Origin: Bacteroides eggerthii
Lineage (GTDB): Bacteria > Bacteroidota > Bacteroidia > Bacteroidales > Bacteroidaceae
Direction: 5' to 3'
Length of the DNA: 64,000 nucleotides
NCBI RefSeq assembly: GCF_025146565.1
Contig: NZ_CP102258.1
Location: 248,001-312,000 of the forward strand
Below the pieces are notes generated by a model. The model was not told the DNA's origin. It ran no database searches and saw only the letters and a program-made list of their open reading frames with translations. The position numbers were made by a program, and so were the translations under genes. Positions 51,012 through 59,759 of the stretch are shown one piece after another. Positions within the stretch are counted from its first letter, which is position 1, and each line of letters begins with the position of its first letter.

Positions 51012-51057
51012 GCAGAAACATTCTTTATCAGGATCACATTCCTTTTTATTACAGATT

Positions 51058-51549
51058 ATGATAGAAATCAGAAAAGCCGAAATCACAGAACTTGCCATCC
51101 TTATGGATATCTTTGAACAGGGAAAGCGCATCATGCGCAAGAACGGGAACACCAAACAATGGACCGGCGGCTACCCTACCGAAGAGATTATCAAAAAAGA
51201 TATTGAAAACGGGAACAGCTATGTATGCCTTGATGAAGAACAGAAAATAGTGGGAACCTTCGCCTTCATACAAGGAGATGACCCTACCTATGCGCACATC
51301 TATGACGGTGCATGGATAGATGACAAACAACCTTACGGCGTTATCCACCGTCTGGCCAGTACGGAAGACAGCAAAGGCGTAGCATCTGCCTGCCTGCAAT
51401 GGTGCTACCGCCAAATACCCAACCTACGTGCAGACACACATCGTGACAACCACATCCTGCAATATATCCTCAAAAAATACGGCTTCCAATACTGCGGCAT
51501 CATCTACCTGCTAAATGGAGATGAACGACTGGCTTTCCAAAAACTGTAA
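51058..51549 (+). CDS. GNAT family N-acetyltransferase
   Basis: A 163-residue acetyltransferase-like protein, beginning MIEIRKAEITELAILMDIFEQ. It shows the GNAT beginning, a central strand KIVGTFAFIQGDD, and the acetyl-CoA-binding region (VIHRLASTEDSKGVASACLQWC), where the usual Q/RxxGxG/A is loosely matched by TEDSKGVAS. It ends with FQYCGIIYLLNGDERLAFQKL. Substrate unknown; similar proteins are annotated only as GNAT. Single gene, own promoter. Confidence 0.82.
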   Translation: MIEIRKAEITELAILMDIFEQGKRIMRKNGNTKQWTGGYPTEEIIKKDIENGNSYVCLDEEQKIVGTFAFIQGDDPTYAHIYDGAWIDDKQPYGVIHRLASTEDSKGVASACLQWCYRQIPNLRADTHRDNHILQYILKKYGFQYCGIIYLLNGDERLAFQKL

Positions 51550-51566
51550 AGGCAGAAATAGAACAC

Positions 51567-54002
51567 TCATTCACCTATGTATTTCTTTTTCAACTCCTCC
51601 ACACTCGTTCCGGTGAAATACTCCTCTACAAAATCCCAACGCTGATCGTCCGTCAAGATGTCAGTGCCAAAGAAAGAAGAAAACAAGTCTATCTGTTCTT
51701 CAAAAATACGTTCGTTCGTGTCCAAAATAAGATTATGGTATTCATTGGAATCTGCCAACTGTTGCAGAAGACCGGGGTCATTGAACCGGACATGCACACA
51801 AGGCGTTCCACCACCTTCTACGCTGAACGAAAGACAGTCGAGCATAGAAAGAAGATTGAGCAGCATATTCAAATCGGAAAACGGAGTGCAATAGAACTGC
51901 AAACGCTCGCCTTTAGTGCCTGCAATGCGCTGAGTAAACAGCTTTTGATAACGCGACAAGAGCAGGTCGAAACCTTTGGTAACCGTAAACGAAAGCTCAT
52001 TTGATTCTTTCTTCTTGACACTGCTGATGTAGCTCACGCTGCGCCCTTCTTCAGTACGGCTCTCCAGCAACGAACCAATGAAACGTTTGGCAGAGGGAAC
52101 ATCCATGCCATGCTCGGCAAACACCGCGCGCAGCTCTTCTTCATCGAAACGGCCTTTCGTTTTCAACAAAGCGGTTTTCAGCATCGTCACCAAACTTTTG
52201 AACAGTGAATCCATACGCTGGCGGATCACCGCCGTATCCTCTTTCAGCAACACCTCGTGCTTGCCAACGGAAACGGCACGAGAGCCTTCCCATAACGTTC
52301 CGTTATTCAGCTTCTGTTTGAACTCCCTATACCCCAATTCAGGAAAACGTTCCTCCCAAAGACTATCCAAGCGTGCACGATAAACGCCTTCTTCATCTTC
52401 CACTTTCGTCAGATAGGCCCGGAATTCGCGCACAAAGGTATCACCTGTTTTATCTTGGATGTATCCCTCCGTCAGCAGATTTTGCGGGCTCACCTCCAGC
52501 AGACGCCTTCCGTAACGTTGTGACAGATCATCCTCCAACCATAACAGGGCGGTTTTGATGAGTTGCCCCAACTCGGATTCATACTCCAGCTTGTTTTTTG
52601 TACGCGGCAGCTTTACCACAAACTCAAAGTCAGACAGCGATACGAGAATTTCTTCTTTCTCCCCCTTCATCCGGTATACTTCCATGAGTTTTTTCAAGAT
52701 CAACGCCAACTGGTCCTGCGCAATATTGCCGGTTTGATGCAAGCGTTTCATATAATAAAAGTCGCGTTCATGATAGTCGGTGGCAGCAACACCCTGAACA
52801 TCCGCATCACGAGCAGCACGACCTATTTCCTGAATATAATCGACGAAAGTACTGGAAGGCGCCACATGGTAGACGCGGTCGATATCACTGATATCTACTC
52901 CCATACCGAAAGCTTTTGTGGCAACAATCATCCGTTTCATGCCTTCCTTAAATTCTTGTACAATAGCGGCTTTCTGTTCTTTGTCTTTCTTGCCATAATA
53001 AGAAGCCACCAAACGCCAGTCGGCAGAACGTACCCAGGTTTTTATACGCATGTCTATGCCACCTGCAAAGGGATAGTAGAGCAGTGTTTTATGTCCGTCG
53101 AGAAAGTTTTCCACACGTTCGGATATGACACGCTGTTTTCCTTTGTCGTAAGTTTCTCCCTCCTCCAGCGTAAGCTGCCGGATATCAAAACCGATATTCT
53201 TACGCTTCACCGTACCAACATAAAGCACACAAGGCTCCATTTGCAACGAACGGATAGTTTCGAATACCATATCATTGCCACCCTTGGGATTCCATACGGC
53301 AGTGGCAGTCAACGCAAACAAAGGAAATGTATAACCGAGATTCTGCTTCAAGGCACTCAGATAACGCCCCAAAAACCAGTAGTCCACACGAAACTCTTTG
53401 CCCCAGGTGGTTACCGTATGCGCCTCATCAATAACAACCATACCAATACGGCGGTTGCCTACGAAGTGTTTTATATCATAAGAAAGCAACAGTTCAGGAG
53501 AGAGATAAAACAAATCGACTTCACCTTCACGCACTGCCCGGTAAACTTCCATTTTCTGCTCCGGCGAAAGGTCGGAAGATGCATACGCCACACGCTGATA
53601 GCCCAAATCCTGCAAGCCCTCTACCTGATCGACTATCAAAGCCTTTAAAGGAGAAACAACAATGGTCAGCAGATTATATTCTTTCCCCAAATAAATAGCC
53701 GGAAGCTGGAACAATAAGGATTTTCCCGAACCAGTCGGAGCAGTCAGCAGAATGTTCTCCGGCTCTGCCTCTCTTTTCTGCGCCTTTTCCGCTTCCCGGA
53801 TCACATTCTCAATCAGTTGCCCCTGAGAGATACAAAGCGTCTCTCTGCTCCTAAACAAGTCTGCGTAAATCTCAAGGTTACGGAAGTGGTCGTAACCATA
53901 CGTATCTTTCAAAAGTTCCGTTACGCCTTGCCGGCAGTTCTCGGGCAAATGGCGTTCTTTCAATTCGGGCAAACGGGGTGCCTCTCCTGTTTGTGTCATC
54001 AT
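51567..54002 (-). CDS. Atypical RecQ-like DEAD/DEAH-box DNA helicase
   Basis: An 811-residue helicase. Motif I APTGSGKSLLFQLPA (about 88-102), Ia VVSPLKALIVDQ, II VIDEAH (about 190), III ALTATA and VI QEIGRAARDA (about 390) are RecQ-like. The canonical RecQ zinc-binding (RQC) and HRDC parts are not visible; instead there is an unrecognized C-terminal region of about 390 residues. An N-terminal extension of about 75 residues precedes motif I. It stands alone, so repair or a phage-defence role are both guesses. ATGATG at the start leaves two equivalent starts. Confidence 0.85.
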   Translation of the reverse strand: MMTQTGEAPRLPELKERHLPENCRQGVTELLKDTYGYDHFRNLEIYADLFRSRETLCISQGQLIENVIREAEKAQKREAEPENILLTAPTGSGKSLLFQLPAIYLGKEYNLLTIVVSPLKALIVDQVEGLQDLGYQRVAYASSDLSPEQKMEVYRAVREGEVDLFYLSPELLLSYDIKHFVGNRRIGMVVIDEAHTVTTWGKEFRVDYWFLGRYLSALKQNLGYTFPLFALTATAVWNPKGGNDMVFETIRSLQMEPCVLYVGTVKRKNIGFDIRQLTLEEGETYDKGKQRVISERVENFLDGHKTLLYYPFAGGIDMRIKTWVRSADWRLVASYYGKKDKEQKAAIVQEFKEGMKRMIVATKAFGMGVDISDIDRVYHVAPSSTFVDYIQEIGRAARDADVQGVAATDYHERDFYYMKRLHQTGNIAQDQLALILKKLMEVYRMKGEKEEILVSLSDFEFVVKLPRTKNKLEYESELGQLIKTALLWLEDDLSQRYGRRLLEVSPQNLLTEGYIQDKTGDTFVREFRAYLTKVEDEEGVYRARLDSLWEERFPELGYREFKQKLNNGTLWEGSRAVSVGKHEVLLKEDTAVIRQRMDSLFKSLVTMLKTALLKTKGRFDEEELRAVFAEHGMDVPSAKRFIGSLLESRTEEGRSVSYISSVKKKESNELSFTVTKGFDLLLSRYQKLFTQRIAGTKGERLQFYCTPFSDLNMLLNLLSMLDCLSFSVEGGGTPCVHVRFNDPGLLQQLADSNEYHNLILDTNERIFEEQIDLFSSFFGTDILTDDQRWDFVEEYFTGTSVEELKKKYIGE

Positions 54003-54120
54003 TAATGCTATGAAAAAAAGAAAAGAGATAGTATCCCAGCCATAGCAAAGGCCTTCGTACTACCTCTTCCTATAATTTGTCTTATCCTCAAATCGGCGGA
54101 TAAAATTCAATCAAAGCGTA

Positions 54121-54342
54121 TTAATACTCCTCCTCGTTGAAGAAGAAATCTTCTTTGCTGGGATAATCGGGCCAAATATCTTCAATACTTTCATAAATCT
54201 CGCCTTCATCTTCCATTTCCTGCAGGTTTTCAATAACCTCAAGCGGAGCACCCGAACGCATGGCATAATCTATCAGCTCGTCCTTAGTTGCCGGCCAAGG
54301 GGCATCTTCCAATTTAGATGCTAATTCCAATGTCCAATACAT
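54121..54342 (-). CDS. DUF2795-like small acidic protein
   Basis: A 73-residue, strongly acidic protein (MYWTLELASKLEDAPWPATKDELIDYAMRSGAP...). The first 50 residues match the DUF2795 pattern (APWPATKDELIDYAMRSGAPLEVIENLQ), which usually includes a helix-turn-helix-like fold. The tail is rich in Glu and aromatic residues. Function unknown; very conserved in Bacteroidota, often as a single gene. Its promoter is at 54394-54424. Confidence 0.85.
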   Translation of the reverse strand: MYWTLELASKLEDAPWPATKDELIDYAMRSGAPLEVIENLQEMEDEGEIYESIEDIWPDYPSKEDFFFNEEEY

Positions 54343-54393
54343 AGTTTCTAAGTATTAAAATTGTGAATATTAATTCCTATTTTTATTTTTCGG

Positions 54394-54424
54394 CAAAAGT
54401 ATAACAAAATATTTCACTTGCAAC
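54394..54424 (-). promoter_or_regulatory. Promoter of the DUF2795 gene
   Basis: Minus strand GTTG (complement of 54421-54424), a 19-bp spacer and TACTTTTG (complement of 54394-54401). The -33 box overlaps the end of the cobalamin adenosyltransferase gene. Confidence 0.6.
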
Positions 54425-54977
54425 TATTATTCCAAAATATTTCTTCTTTTTTCTCGTCTTGATTCATTTTACGCGAAAGAACAAACAAATAGTCAGACAA
54501 ACGATTGACGTAAGCCAACAACTCCGAAGAAATATCTGCCTGCTCTGCCAAAGTAAGAATACGGCGTTCGGCACGACGGCAAACGGTGCGGCAAATATGG
54601 CAAACAGCCGCTCCCCGACATCCGCCCGGAAGCACGAAAGCGGATAAGGGAGGAAGCGTGTCATCCAACCGGTCAATTTCATGCTCTATCGTTTCCACTT
54701 GTTCCGGAGTAATGATGCTCGCTTCCTTGAGTCTGGTCCTTTCGCGATCTGTTGCAAGATAAGAGCCTACCGCAAACAGCCTGTCCTGCACCTTTTGCAG
54801 AAACAGCTTGTCGTGCTCATCAGAAAGGAAAGTAATGAGAAATCCCAAATGGGAATTCAATTCATCCACCGTACCATAGGCTTCGAGGCGGATATGGGTT
54901 TTAGAAACACGAGTCCCCCCTACCAGGGAAGTGGTTCCTCTGTCTCCGGTCTTTGTATATACAAGGCTTTTCTTCAT
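54414..54977 (-). CDS. ATP:cob(I)alamin adenosyltransferase (PduO type)
   Basis: Adds the adenosyl group to cobalamin to make coenzyme B12. From the ATG at 54975-54977 the protein has 187 residues beginning [21 protein letters not shown], the ATP-binding signature. It continues with [12 protein letters not shown] and the C-terminal [12 protein letters not shown] and [13 protein letters not shown] typical of PduO. A TTG two codons upstream is not used. No B12 genes are next to it; Bacteroides methylmalonyl-CoA mutase would be a user elsewhere. Confidence 0.93.
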   Translation of the reverse strand: MKKSLVYTKTGDRGTTSLVGGTRVSKTHIRLEAYGTVDELNSHLGFLITFLSDEHDKLFLQKVQDRLFAVGSYLATDRERTRLKEASIITPEQVETIEHEIDRLDDTLPPLSAFVLPGGCRGAAVCHICRTVCRRAERRILTLAEQADISSELLAYVNRLSDYLFVLSRKMNQDEKKEEIFWNNSCK

Positions 54978-55024
54978 AAACAATCGTTTTTATCGGGTCC
55001 AACATAGAAGACGCCTAAAGATAG

Positions 55025-55657
55025 TCAAAAGTTGACAATATAGTCTTGTTTTATCTTTGTTTTATCAAAGAAAATAATGCCGAGGTCGTAGAGGTCAAAG
55101 GTGATGCCAGTCTTTTCGTGTTGCCTGATACGCTTCCAAACAGCATGCATCTGCGATGTATAACGGATACCCTCAATTACAAAAACAGATTTTTTTGCAG
55201 TGCGGGCAATGCAGATGCGCAGCACTTCTTCCACAAACTCCGGTCGGCGGTAATCATGCAAATATAGAAAATCGACAGATGTATCACTTTCCAAGAAGAG
55301 CCCGGACAGATCAGCCGCCGCAGTATAGTCCGCTCCTTCCTTAGCGGCTTTCAAATAAAGGGAAGAAGCAGCCGGTATACCCGCATCTACAATTGTAGCG
55401 GGCTGCGCATAGTTCACCAGACGGAATAGCAACCGCTTCACCTTTACAGACTCGTAACTCCACATCCGGTCTTTCTGCGGCGCAAGTTTCTTTTGCTCGG
55501 CAGCCAACTCCCTATATTTATAATAAGGAGTTGTTTCATAGATGACGTGTGTAATCAGATTGAACGCAAAAGGCGAATGTACTCCATAACCGCAACGGTG
55601 GCGGAAGCGATACAACCAAATGAAAGGACGTTTCAACGCAAGCAATATACGGTTCAT
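55025..55657 (-). CDS. SAM-methyltransferase-like protein, SAM motif poorly conserved
   Basis: A 210-residue protein of Bacteroidota with a class I methyltransferase-like layout: an N-terminal helical part (FRHRCGYGVHSPFAFNLI, a very conserved start), a beta-alpha-beta core (QPATIVDAGIPAASSLYLKAAKEGADYTAAADL) and a C-terminal YDLGIIFFDKTKIKQDYIVNF. The Gly-rich loop that binds SAM is VDAGIPAAS rather than the usual GxGxG or GTSxG, so activity is doubtful. A -7-like TATTTTTG (complement of 55683-55690) precedes it. Orphan function. Confidence 0.65.
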   Translation of the reverse strand: MNRILLALKRPFIWLYRFRHRCGYGVHSPFAFNLITHVIYETTPYYKYRELAAEQKKLAPQKDRMWSYESVKVKRLLFRLVNYAQPATIVDAGIPAASSLYLKAAKEGADYTAAADLSGLFLESDTSVDFLYLHDYRRPEFVEEVLRICIARTAKKSVFVIEGIRYTSQMHAVWKRIRQHEKTGITFDLYDLGIIFFDKTKIKQDYIVNF

Positions 55658-56164
55658 TACAAATTATTCTTTAATTACATCGCAAAAATACGGAAAAACC
55701 GGAAACAGAAGCCAATTACGCTGCTTTTACTTCGACATTCTTCAGAAGTCCTCTTTGTCCAATGAAATATTTCACCCTATACACCCGTTTGGGAAAGGGA
55801 GTCAGATGCATACCTCACAAAAAATCATTTGAGGCAAATCTACTTAAAAAACGGTAACTGCTTGTTAATAAGGAATCTTTTTCATAACTTAGACAAGCAA
55901 AGAGATGCCCAAATGGCACAACCGGACACAAAGAATAAGACACTTTTATTGTTATACCGATGATACTTAGACAGATACGGACATCATGTTTACTTATCAG
56001 GAATACATTAAGGACTATATTATGAAAACATGTTTACCAGTCCTCTTATATGCATTTTGCATCTTTTCTCCGATGTACATACAGCATCTTTTTTTGATGA
56101 GCTCAGAAAAAACGCACAACAAAAACTCATACAGAATTCATACAAATTACTAAAAACACACAAA
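55658..56164. other. Divergent 507-bp intergenic region before the GH9 gene
   Basis: It contains a leftward -7-like box near 55683 and a short frame of 43 codons at 56022-56153 (MKTCLPVLLYAFCIF...). That frame ends 11 bp before the GH9 start, has a hydrophobic beginning and lacks a clear leader. Nothing else is supported. No clear -33/-7 pair for the GH9 gene was found. Confidence 0.5.
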
Positions 56165-58690
56165 ATGAAAAAAGTATTATTGGCATGTTCCGTACTATTA
56201 GCCACAGCATGCGGCAATAGCCCCGACCAGAACCTGAAGCTGAATGAACTTGAGTACTTTGAAACTCAAGGAGTCAACGTATTGGTTTACAGCAACCTCT
56301 TCTCCGGTGGCTTCAATGACGAGAAGAACTCCGGCATCGAGCTCATCCACCATGGTGTACGCACTGCACAAGGTGGGGCCATCAGGCTTTCCAATACTCC
56401 CGAACAATGGGATTTGGTTCCTTCTACCCCATCAAGAAAAGTGAACATTGAGGACAACTCCATCGAAGTAGCCCTCCGCTATGACGATTTCGACTTCGAC
56501 TCCCGCATAGTAGTGACAGGAAAAGGTAAAGCCGTTGAAATCTCCGTTTATCTGGATAAGCCCCTCCCACAGGAACTGGAAGGAGACGCAGGATTCAACC
56601 TTGAGTTCCTGCCTTCACAATATTGGGGAAAAGCTTACATCATGGACGGACAGCCCGACCGGTTCCCACGCTATGCCGTAAGCAACACCATCACCCGTCC
56701 CAATTCCGAGAAGATCAAACAATTTAAAGGATACAAAACTTATGACGACCGGGGAACAGGCCGATTCGTAGACCCGCTGCCATTGTCCACCGGACGTACC
56801 ATGATATTGGCGCCCGATGCTCCCGAACGTACCGTAAAAGTAACCTCCCAAGATGCTGATCTGATGCTATTCGATGGACGCATGCTGGCCCAGAACGGAT
56901 GGTTCGTGCTGCGAAGCATTCTGCCTCCCGGCAAAACCGGCAAAGTATTGACCTGGACTGTGGAACCGAATGCCATCAAAGACTGGATAAGAGAACCTAA
57001 TATTGGTTTCTCTCAAGTGGGTTACCTTCCCTCACAGCCCAAAGAAGCTATCATAGAACTGGACAAAAAAGATAAAATAATCTCCAGCGCTTCTGTCTAT
57101 CAAGTAAAAGAAGACGGTTCAGAAGTAGAAGTATTTACCGGAAAGACCTCTATGTGGGGGGCTTACTTCAAGTACAACTATGCAAAATTCGACTTTTCCG
57201 AAGTGAAGGATCCGGGCATATACTACATCAAGTACGGCAATGTGAAAACAAACAATTTCCTCATCGACAAAACTGTGTACAACCATATCACCGACGCCAC
57301 CACCGATGTATGGATTCCCATCCACATGAATCATGTGACAGTGAATGAAGGATACCGCATCTGGCATGGCGAACCTTTCAAAGAAGGCTATCTGCAAGCT
57401 CCCCCCAGCACAGACCATTTCGACCTGCACAGCCAAGGTCCAACTACCGACACCAAGTATAAGGCGCTGGAACTAATTCCCGGATTAAACGTAGGCGGCT
57501 ACTTTGATGCAGGCGACTTTGATATAGAGACTGGCGCCAACATCAATGTTGTCCAGAATTTTGTCAGAACCTGGGAGCTCTTCAAGCCGTTACGCGACGA
57601 AACATTCGTCAGCGAAAAACAACGCTACGTAGATCTCCACCGCCCGGACAGTATTCCCGACATTATCCAATACATAGAGCATGGCGTATTGAACCTTGTG
57701 GCACAAGCCGAAAATATCGGGCACATGTCACAGACTCTTTCCAATTCCGTACTCGACAACTATCACCACCTGGGAGATGCTGCATCCATCACCGACGGAC
57801 TCCACTATGACCCCAAATTGGCTCCCTATGAGAAATCTGCCGATGGAAAATCCAGCGGTACTCCGGATGACATGTGGGCCTTTACAAGCCGTAACCCAAG
57901 TCTGGACTTCCGGGCAGCCACCATGTTTGCTGCTGCAAGTCGCGCTTTGAAGGGTTACAATGACGACCTTTCGGCAAGAGCCTTGAAACAGTCGAAAAGA
58001 TTGCTGAAAGAGGCTACGGAACTGATGCCGGAAAGCTCTCCTAAAAATAAAAGACAAAAAGTTACTGAAGACATGGCTGCGAATCTGCAACTATACGTTT
58101 CTACCGGAGAGAAGAATTATTTGAAACGCTTCACACAGGAAATATGGCAGTCATTGGAAGGCAATGTCAACTATAATATCATGACTGCTATGGACGCTAT
58201 TCCTTATATGGATGCTTCATATAAAGAGAAACTGCGCCCATACGTCCTTAAATACAAGGAATATCTCGACAGCCTGAACCACGACAACCCCTACGGATTG
58301 CCAATCGGACGCGGTAACTGGGCAGGAAATGGCGGCATGGTCAATTTCGGCACCACAGTCTGCTTTGCCAGCAAATATTTCCCAGACATCATCGACAGCA
58401 GTTATGCATTCAAAGTTGCCAACTGGCTATATGGTTGTCATCCCTATCACAACTACTCATTTGTGGCAACCGTTGGAGCTACCCGTCCCAAAGCTGTCTT
58501 CTACGGCAACAACCGGGCCGATTTCTCCGCCATCCCCGGTAACATGGCTCCCGGTGTATTGTTCAGACAACCCGACCACTTCGAGAACTATGATGACTGG
58601 CCATTTCTTTGGGGACAAAACGAAGGCACTATTGCAGGAAACACAAGCTATGTAATTTTCGGCCATGCTTTCAGAGACCTGGTACGCTGA
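56165..58690 (+). CDS. Glycoside hydrolase family 9 lipoprotein
   Basis: An 841-residue surface or periplasmic lipoprotein (signal MKKVLLACSVLLATAC with lipobox LATAC). An N-terminal part (about 20-330) precedes a cellulase Ig-like domain (about 325-410) and the (alpha/alpha)6 catalytic domain. It shows GGYFDAGDFD with the catalytic base Asp (about 447) and FLWGQNEGTIAGN, with the probable acid Glu near 819. GH9 enzymes act on beta-1,4-linked or mixed beta-glucans. No SusC/SusD or other carbohydrate genes are adjacent, so substrate is open. The ATG at 56165 is chosen because an earlier frame start gives no signal peptide. Confidence 0.9.
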   Translation: MKKVLLACSVLLATACGNSPDQNLKLNELEYFETQGVNVLVYSNLFSGGFNDEKNSGIELIHHGVRTAQGGAIRLSNTPEQWDLVPSTPSRKVNIEDNSIEVALRYDDFDFDSRIVVTGKGKAVEISVYLDKPLPQELEGDAGFNLEFLPSQYWGKAYIMDGQPDRFPRYAVSNTITRPNSEKIKQFKGYKTYDDRGTGRFVDPLPLSTGRTMILAPDAPERTVKVTSQDADLMLFDGRMLAQNGWFVLRSILPPGKTGKVLTWTVEPNAIKDWIREPNIGFSQVGYLPSQPKEAIIELDKKDKIISSASVYQVKEDGSEVEVFTGKTSMWGAYFKYNYAKFDFSEVKDPGIYYIKYGNVKTNNFLIDKTVYNHITDATTDVWIPIHMNHVTVNEGYRIWHGEPFKEGYLQAPPSTDHFDLHSQGPTTDTKYKALELIPGLNVGGYFDAGDFDIETGANINVVQNFVRTWELFKPLRDETFVSEKQRYVDLHRPDSIPDIIQYIEHGVLNLVAQAENIGHMSQTLSNSVLDNYHHLGDAASITDGLHYDPKLAPYEKSADGKSSGTPDDMWAFTSRNPSLDFRAATMFAAASRALKGYNDDLSARALKQSKRLLKEATELMPESSPKNKRQKVTEDMAANLQLYVSTGEKNYLKRFTQEIWQSLEGNVNYNIMTAMDAIPYMDASYKEKLRPYVLKYKEYLDSLNHDNPYGLPIGRGNWAGNGGMVNFGTTVCFASKYFPDIIDSSYAFKVANWLYGCHPYHNYSFVATVGATRPKAVFYGNNRADFSAIPGNMAPGVLFRQPDHFENYDDWPFLWGQNEGTIAGNTSYVIFGHAFRDLVR

Positions 58691-58733
58691 TCCATTACGT
58701 ACAAAAGAACATCGGGTCTGAATAACGATAAAC

Positions 58734-58781
58734 AAGGGGATGTGCAAAACGATATACCGATCAGAGTTTTGGCATCCCCTT
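58734..58781 (+). terminator. Hairpin after the GH9 gene
   Basis: AAGGGGATG (58734-58742) and CATCCCCTT (58773-58781) pair, reinforced by CAAAAC/GTTTTG inside. No long T-run follows, so it may be a processing or partial terminator. Confidence 0.6.
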
Positions 58782-58919
58782 CATAATACTAGTGCGGAAA
58801 CCATAAAATCTCCGCCGGCTGAAACATACGGAGAGATATATTGGCTTAGATTTTTGCTCCGGACTACAATCTTTTCATTTTTATTCGTTCCTTTGTACTA
58901 AACTTAACAATAGAATGAT

Positions 58920-59363
58920 ATGAAAACAATTTATTTATCGCTGGTAGGATTATCTCTCGCCTTAATATCATACAGCCAAACATATACACCTCAAAAAGAA
59001 AACGGCTGGTATCATATTATAGACGGACAACAAGATAGTATTTCTTGTGAGCCAATCGTTACAGTTGCAGATTTCACCGATTTAAGGTTGGTTTATGACT
59101 CTTTTGGTCAACCGGTTATTTCCGGGAGAGTCAGCAAATCCAAACTGGGCAAATGGACTGATGCCACTGAAAAGAGCATAGGAAAACGCATTGGGTTTGT
59201 GTTTAATGATACAGTTATAACTGCCCCACAGGTCAATGCAAGAATAGACAGCGGTAATTTTCAAATATCCGCTCCACAGGGTCATGATCTGAAGAGAATT
59301 TATCTGCAGCTGACCAGCCACAGCCAGCGGTGTCAGCATCCTTTTCGGCAGCGAAAAAATTGA
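58920..59363 (+). CDS. Small secreted SecD-P1-head-like protein, 3' end suspicious
   Basis: A 147-residue protein with a signal peptide (MKTIYLSLVGLSLALISYSQ). Residues about 60-120 resemble the P1 head subdomain of SecD (TDATEKSIGKRIGFVFNDTVITAPQVNARIDSGNFQIS), a motif that also occurs in small stand-alone proteins of Bacteroides. The last 17 residues (HSQRCQHPFRQRKN) look out of frame. A good hydrophilic helical frame (AAKKLKELERANIAFKSK...) runs on in another frame from about 59288 to 59470. A frameshift near 59310-59335 or truncation at the neighbouring element is possible. Confidence 0.6.
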   Translation: MKTIYLSLVGLSLALISYSQTYTPQKENGWYHIIDGQQDSISCEPIVTVADFTDLRLVYDSFGQPVISGRVSKSKLGKWTDATEKSIGKRIGFVFNDTVITAPQVNARIDSGNFQISAPQGHDLKRIYLQLTSHSQRCQHPFRQRKN

Positions 59364-59496
59364 AAGAACTGGAACGGGCCAATATTGCTTTTAAGAGTAA
59401 GGTAGATATACGTGACAAACAAAGTTATTTATTGAATGACCGTATAAAGATAATCTCCCAAAAAAATGTTTCAGCCATGTTTCAGCTGGAAAATAG

Positions 59497-59530
59497 AAAA
59501 CCCTTGCAAATTTTTTATTTACAAGGGTTT
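59497..59530. terminator. Hairpin upstream of the mobile element
   Basis: AAACCCTTG (59497-59505) and CAAGGGTTT (59522-59530) pair over 9 bp around an AT-rich loop of 16 bases. It probably terminates the SecD-like gene's transcript. Confidence 0.6.
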
Positions 59531-59574
59531 ATCTTCATCTTCTTGTACCCAGACCCGCATTTGAAATAATTAAA

Positions 59575-59713
59575 GTGGGGAAAATGTGGGTAAAAAGAAA
59601 AATGCGGAAAAACGCCACAATTACACTGTATTTCAATATGTTATAATCCTATTAAATTTTAATCCAAGTTAATCGAATTGCAAAATATTTAGCAGATGTG
59701 GGGAAAATGTGGG
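59575..59713 (+). repeat. 16-bp direct repeats, possible integrase arm sites
   Basis: GTGGGGAAAATGTGGG occurs exactly at 59575-59590 and at 59698-59713; half of it recurs immediately after the second copy. Two identical words in a 190-bp zone just upstream of a tyrosine integrase are what arm-type binding sites would look like; the role is inferred. Confidence 0.6.
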
Positions 59714-59759
59714 GAAAATATTTATATTTGCAGCAGAGTAAAATTCAACCTGAAAGTCT

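Larger units (their letters stand above)
50693..51057. other. Divergent intergenic region with two promoters
   Basis: Between the barrel gene and the acetyltransferase gene. It holds a leftward -7 box (TATATTTG, 50719-50726 complement; ATTG at a 22-bp spacing) and a rightward promoter at 50982-51011. No reading frame in between is convincing. Confidence 0.65.
59364..59759. other. Gap holding the probable left end of the mobile element
   Basis: 396 bp without a firm gene. It contains the end of the frame that continues the SecD-like gene, a hairpin at 59497-59530, two exact copies of a 16-bp word (59575-59590, 59698-59713), and a TATATTTG box at 59723-59730 before the integrase. The left element boundary is expected here, but the att core was not identified. 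Confidence 0.55.

Noticed and set aside
51010..51057. TTG start for the GNAT protein
   Set aside because: It overlaps the -7 box; the ATG at 51058 starts the conserved domain.
59723..59732. CTnDOT-like attachment core
   Set aside because: TATATTTGC resembles the GTAnnTTTGC core but is more simply a -7 promoter box 30 bp before the integrase.
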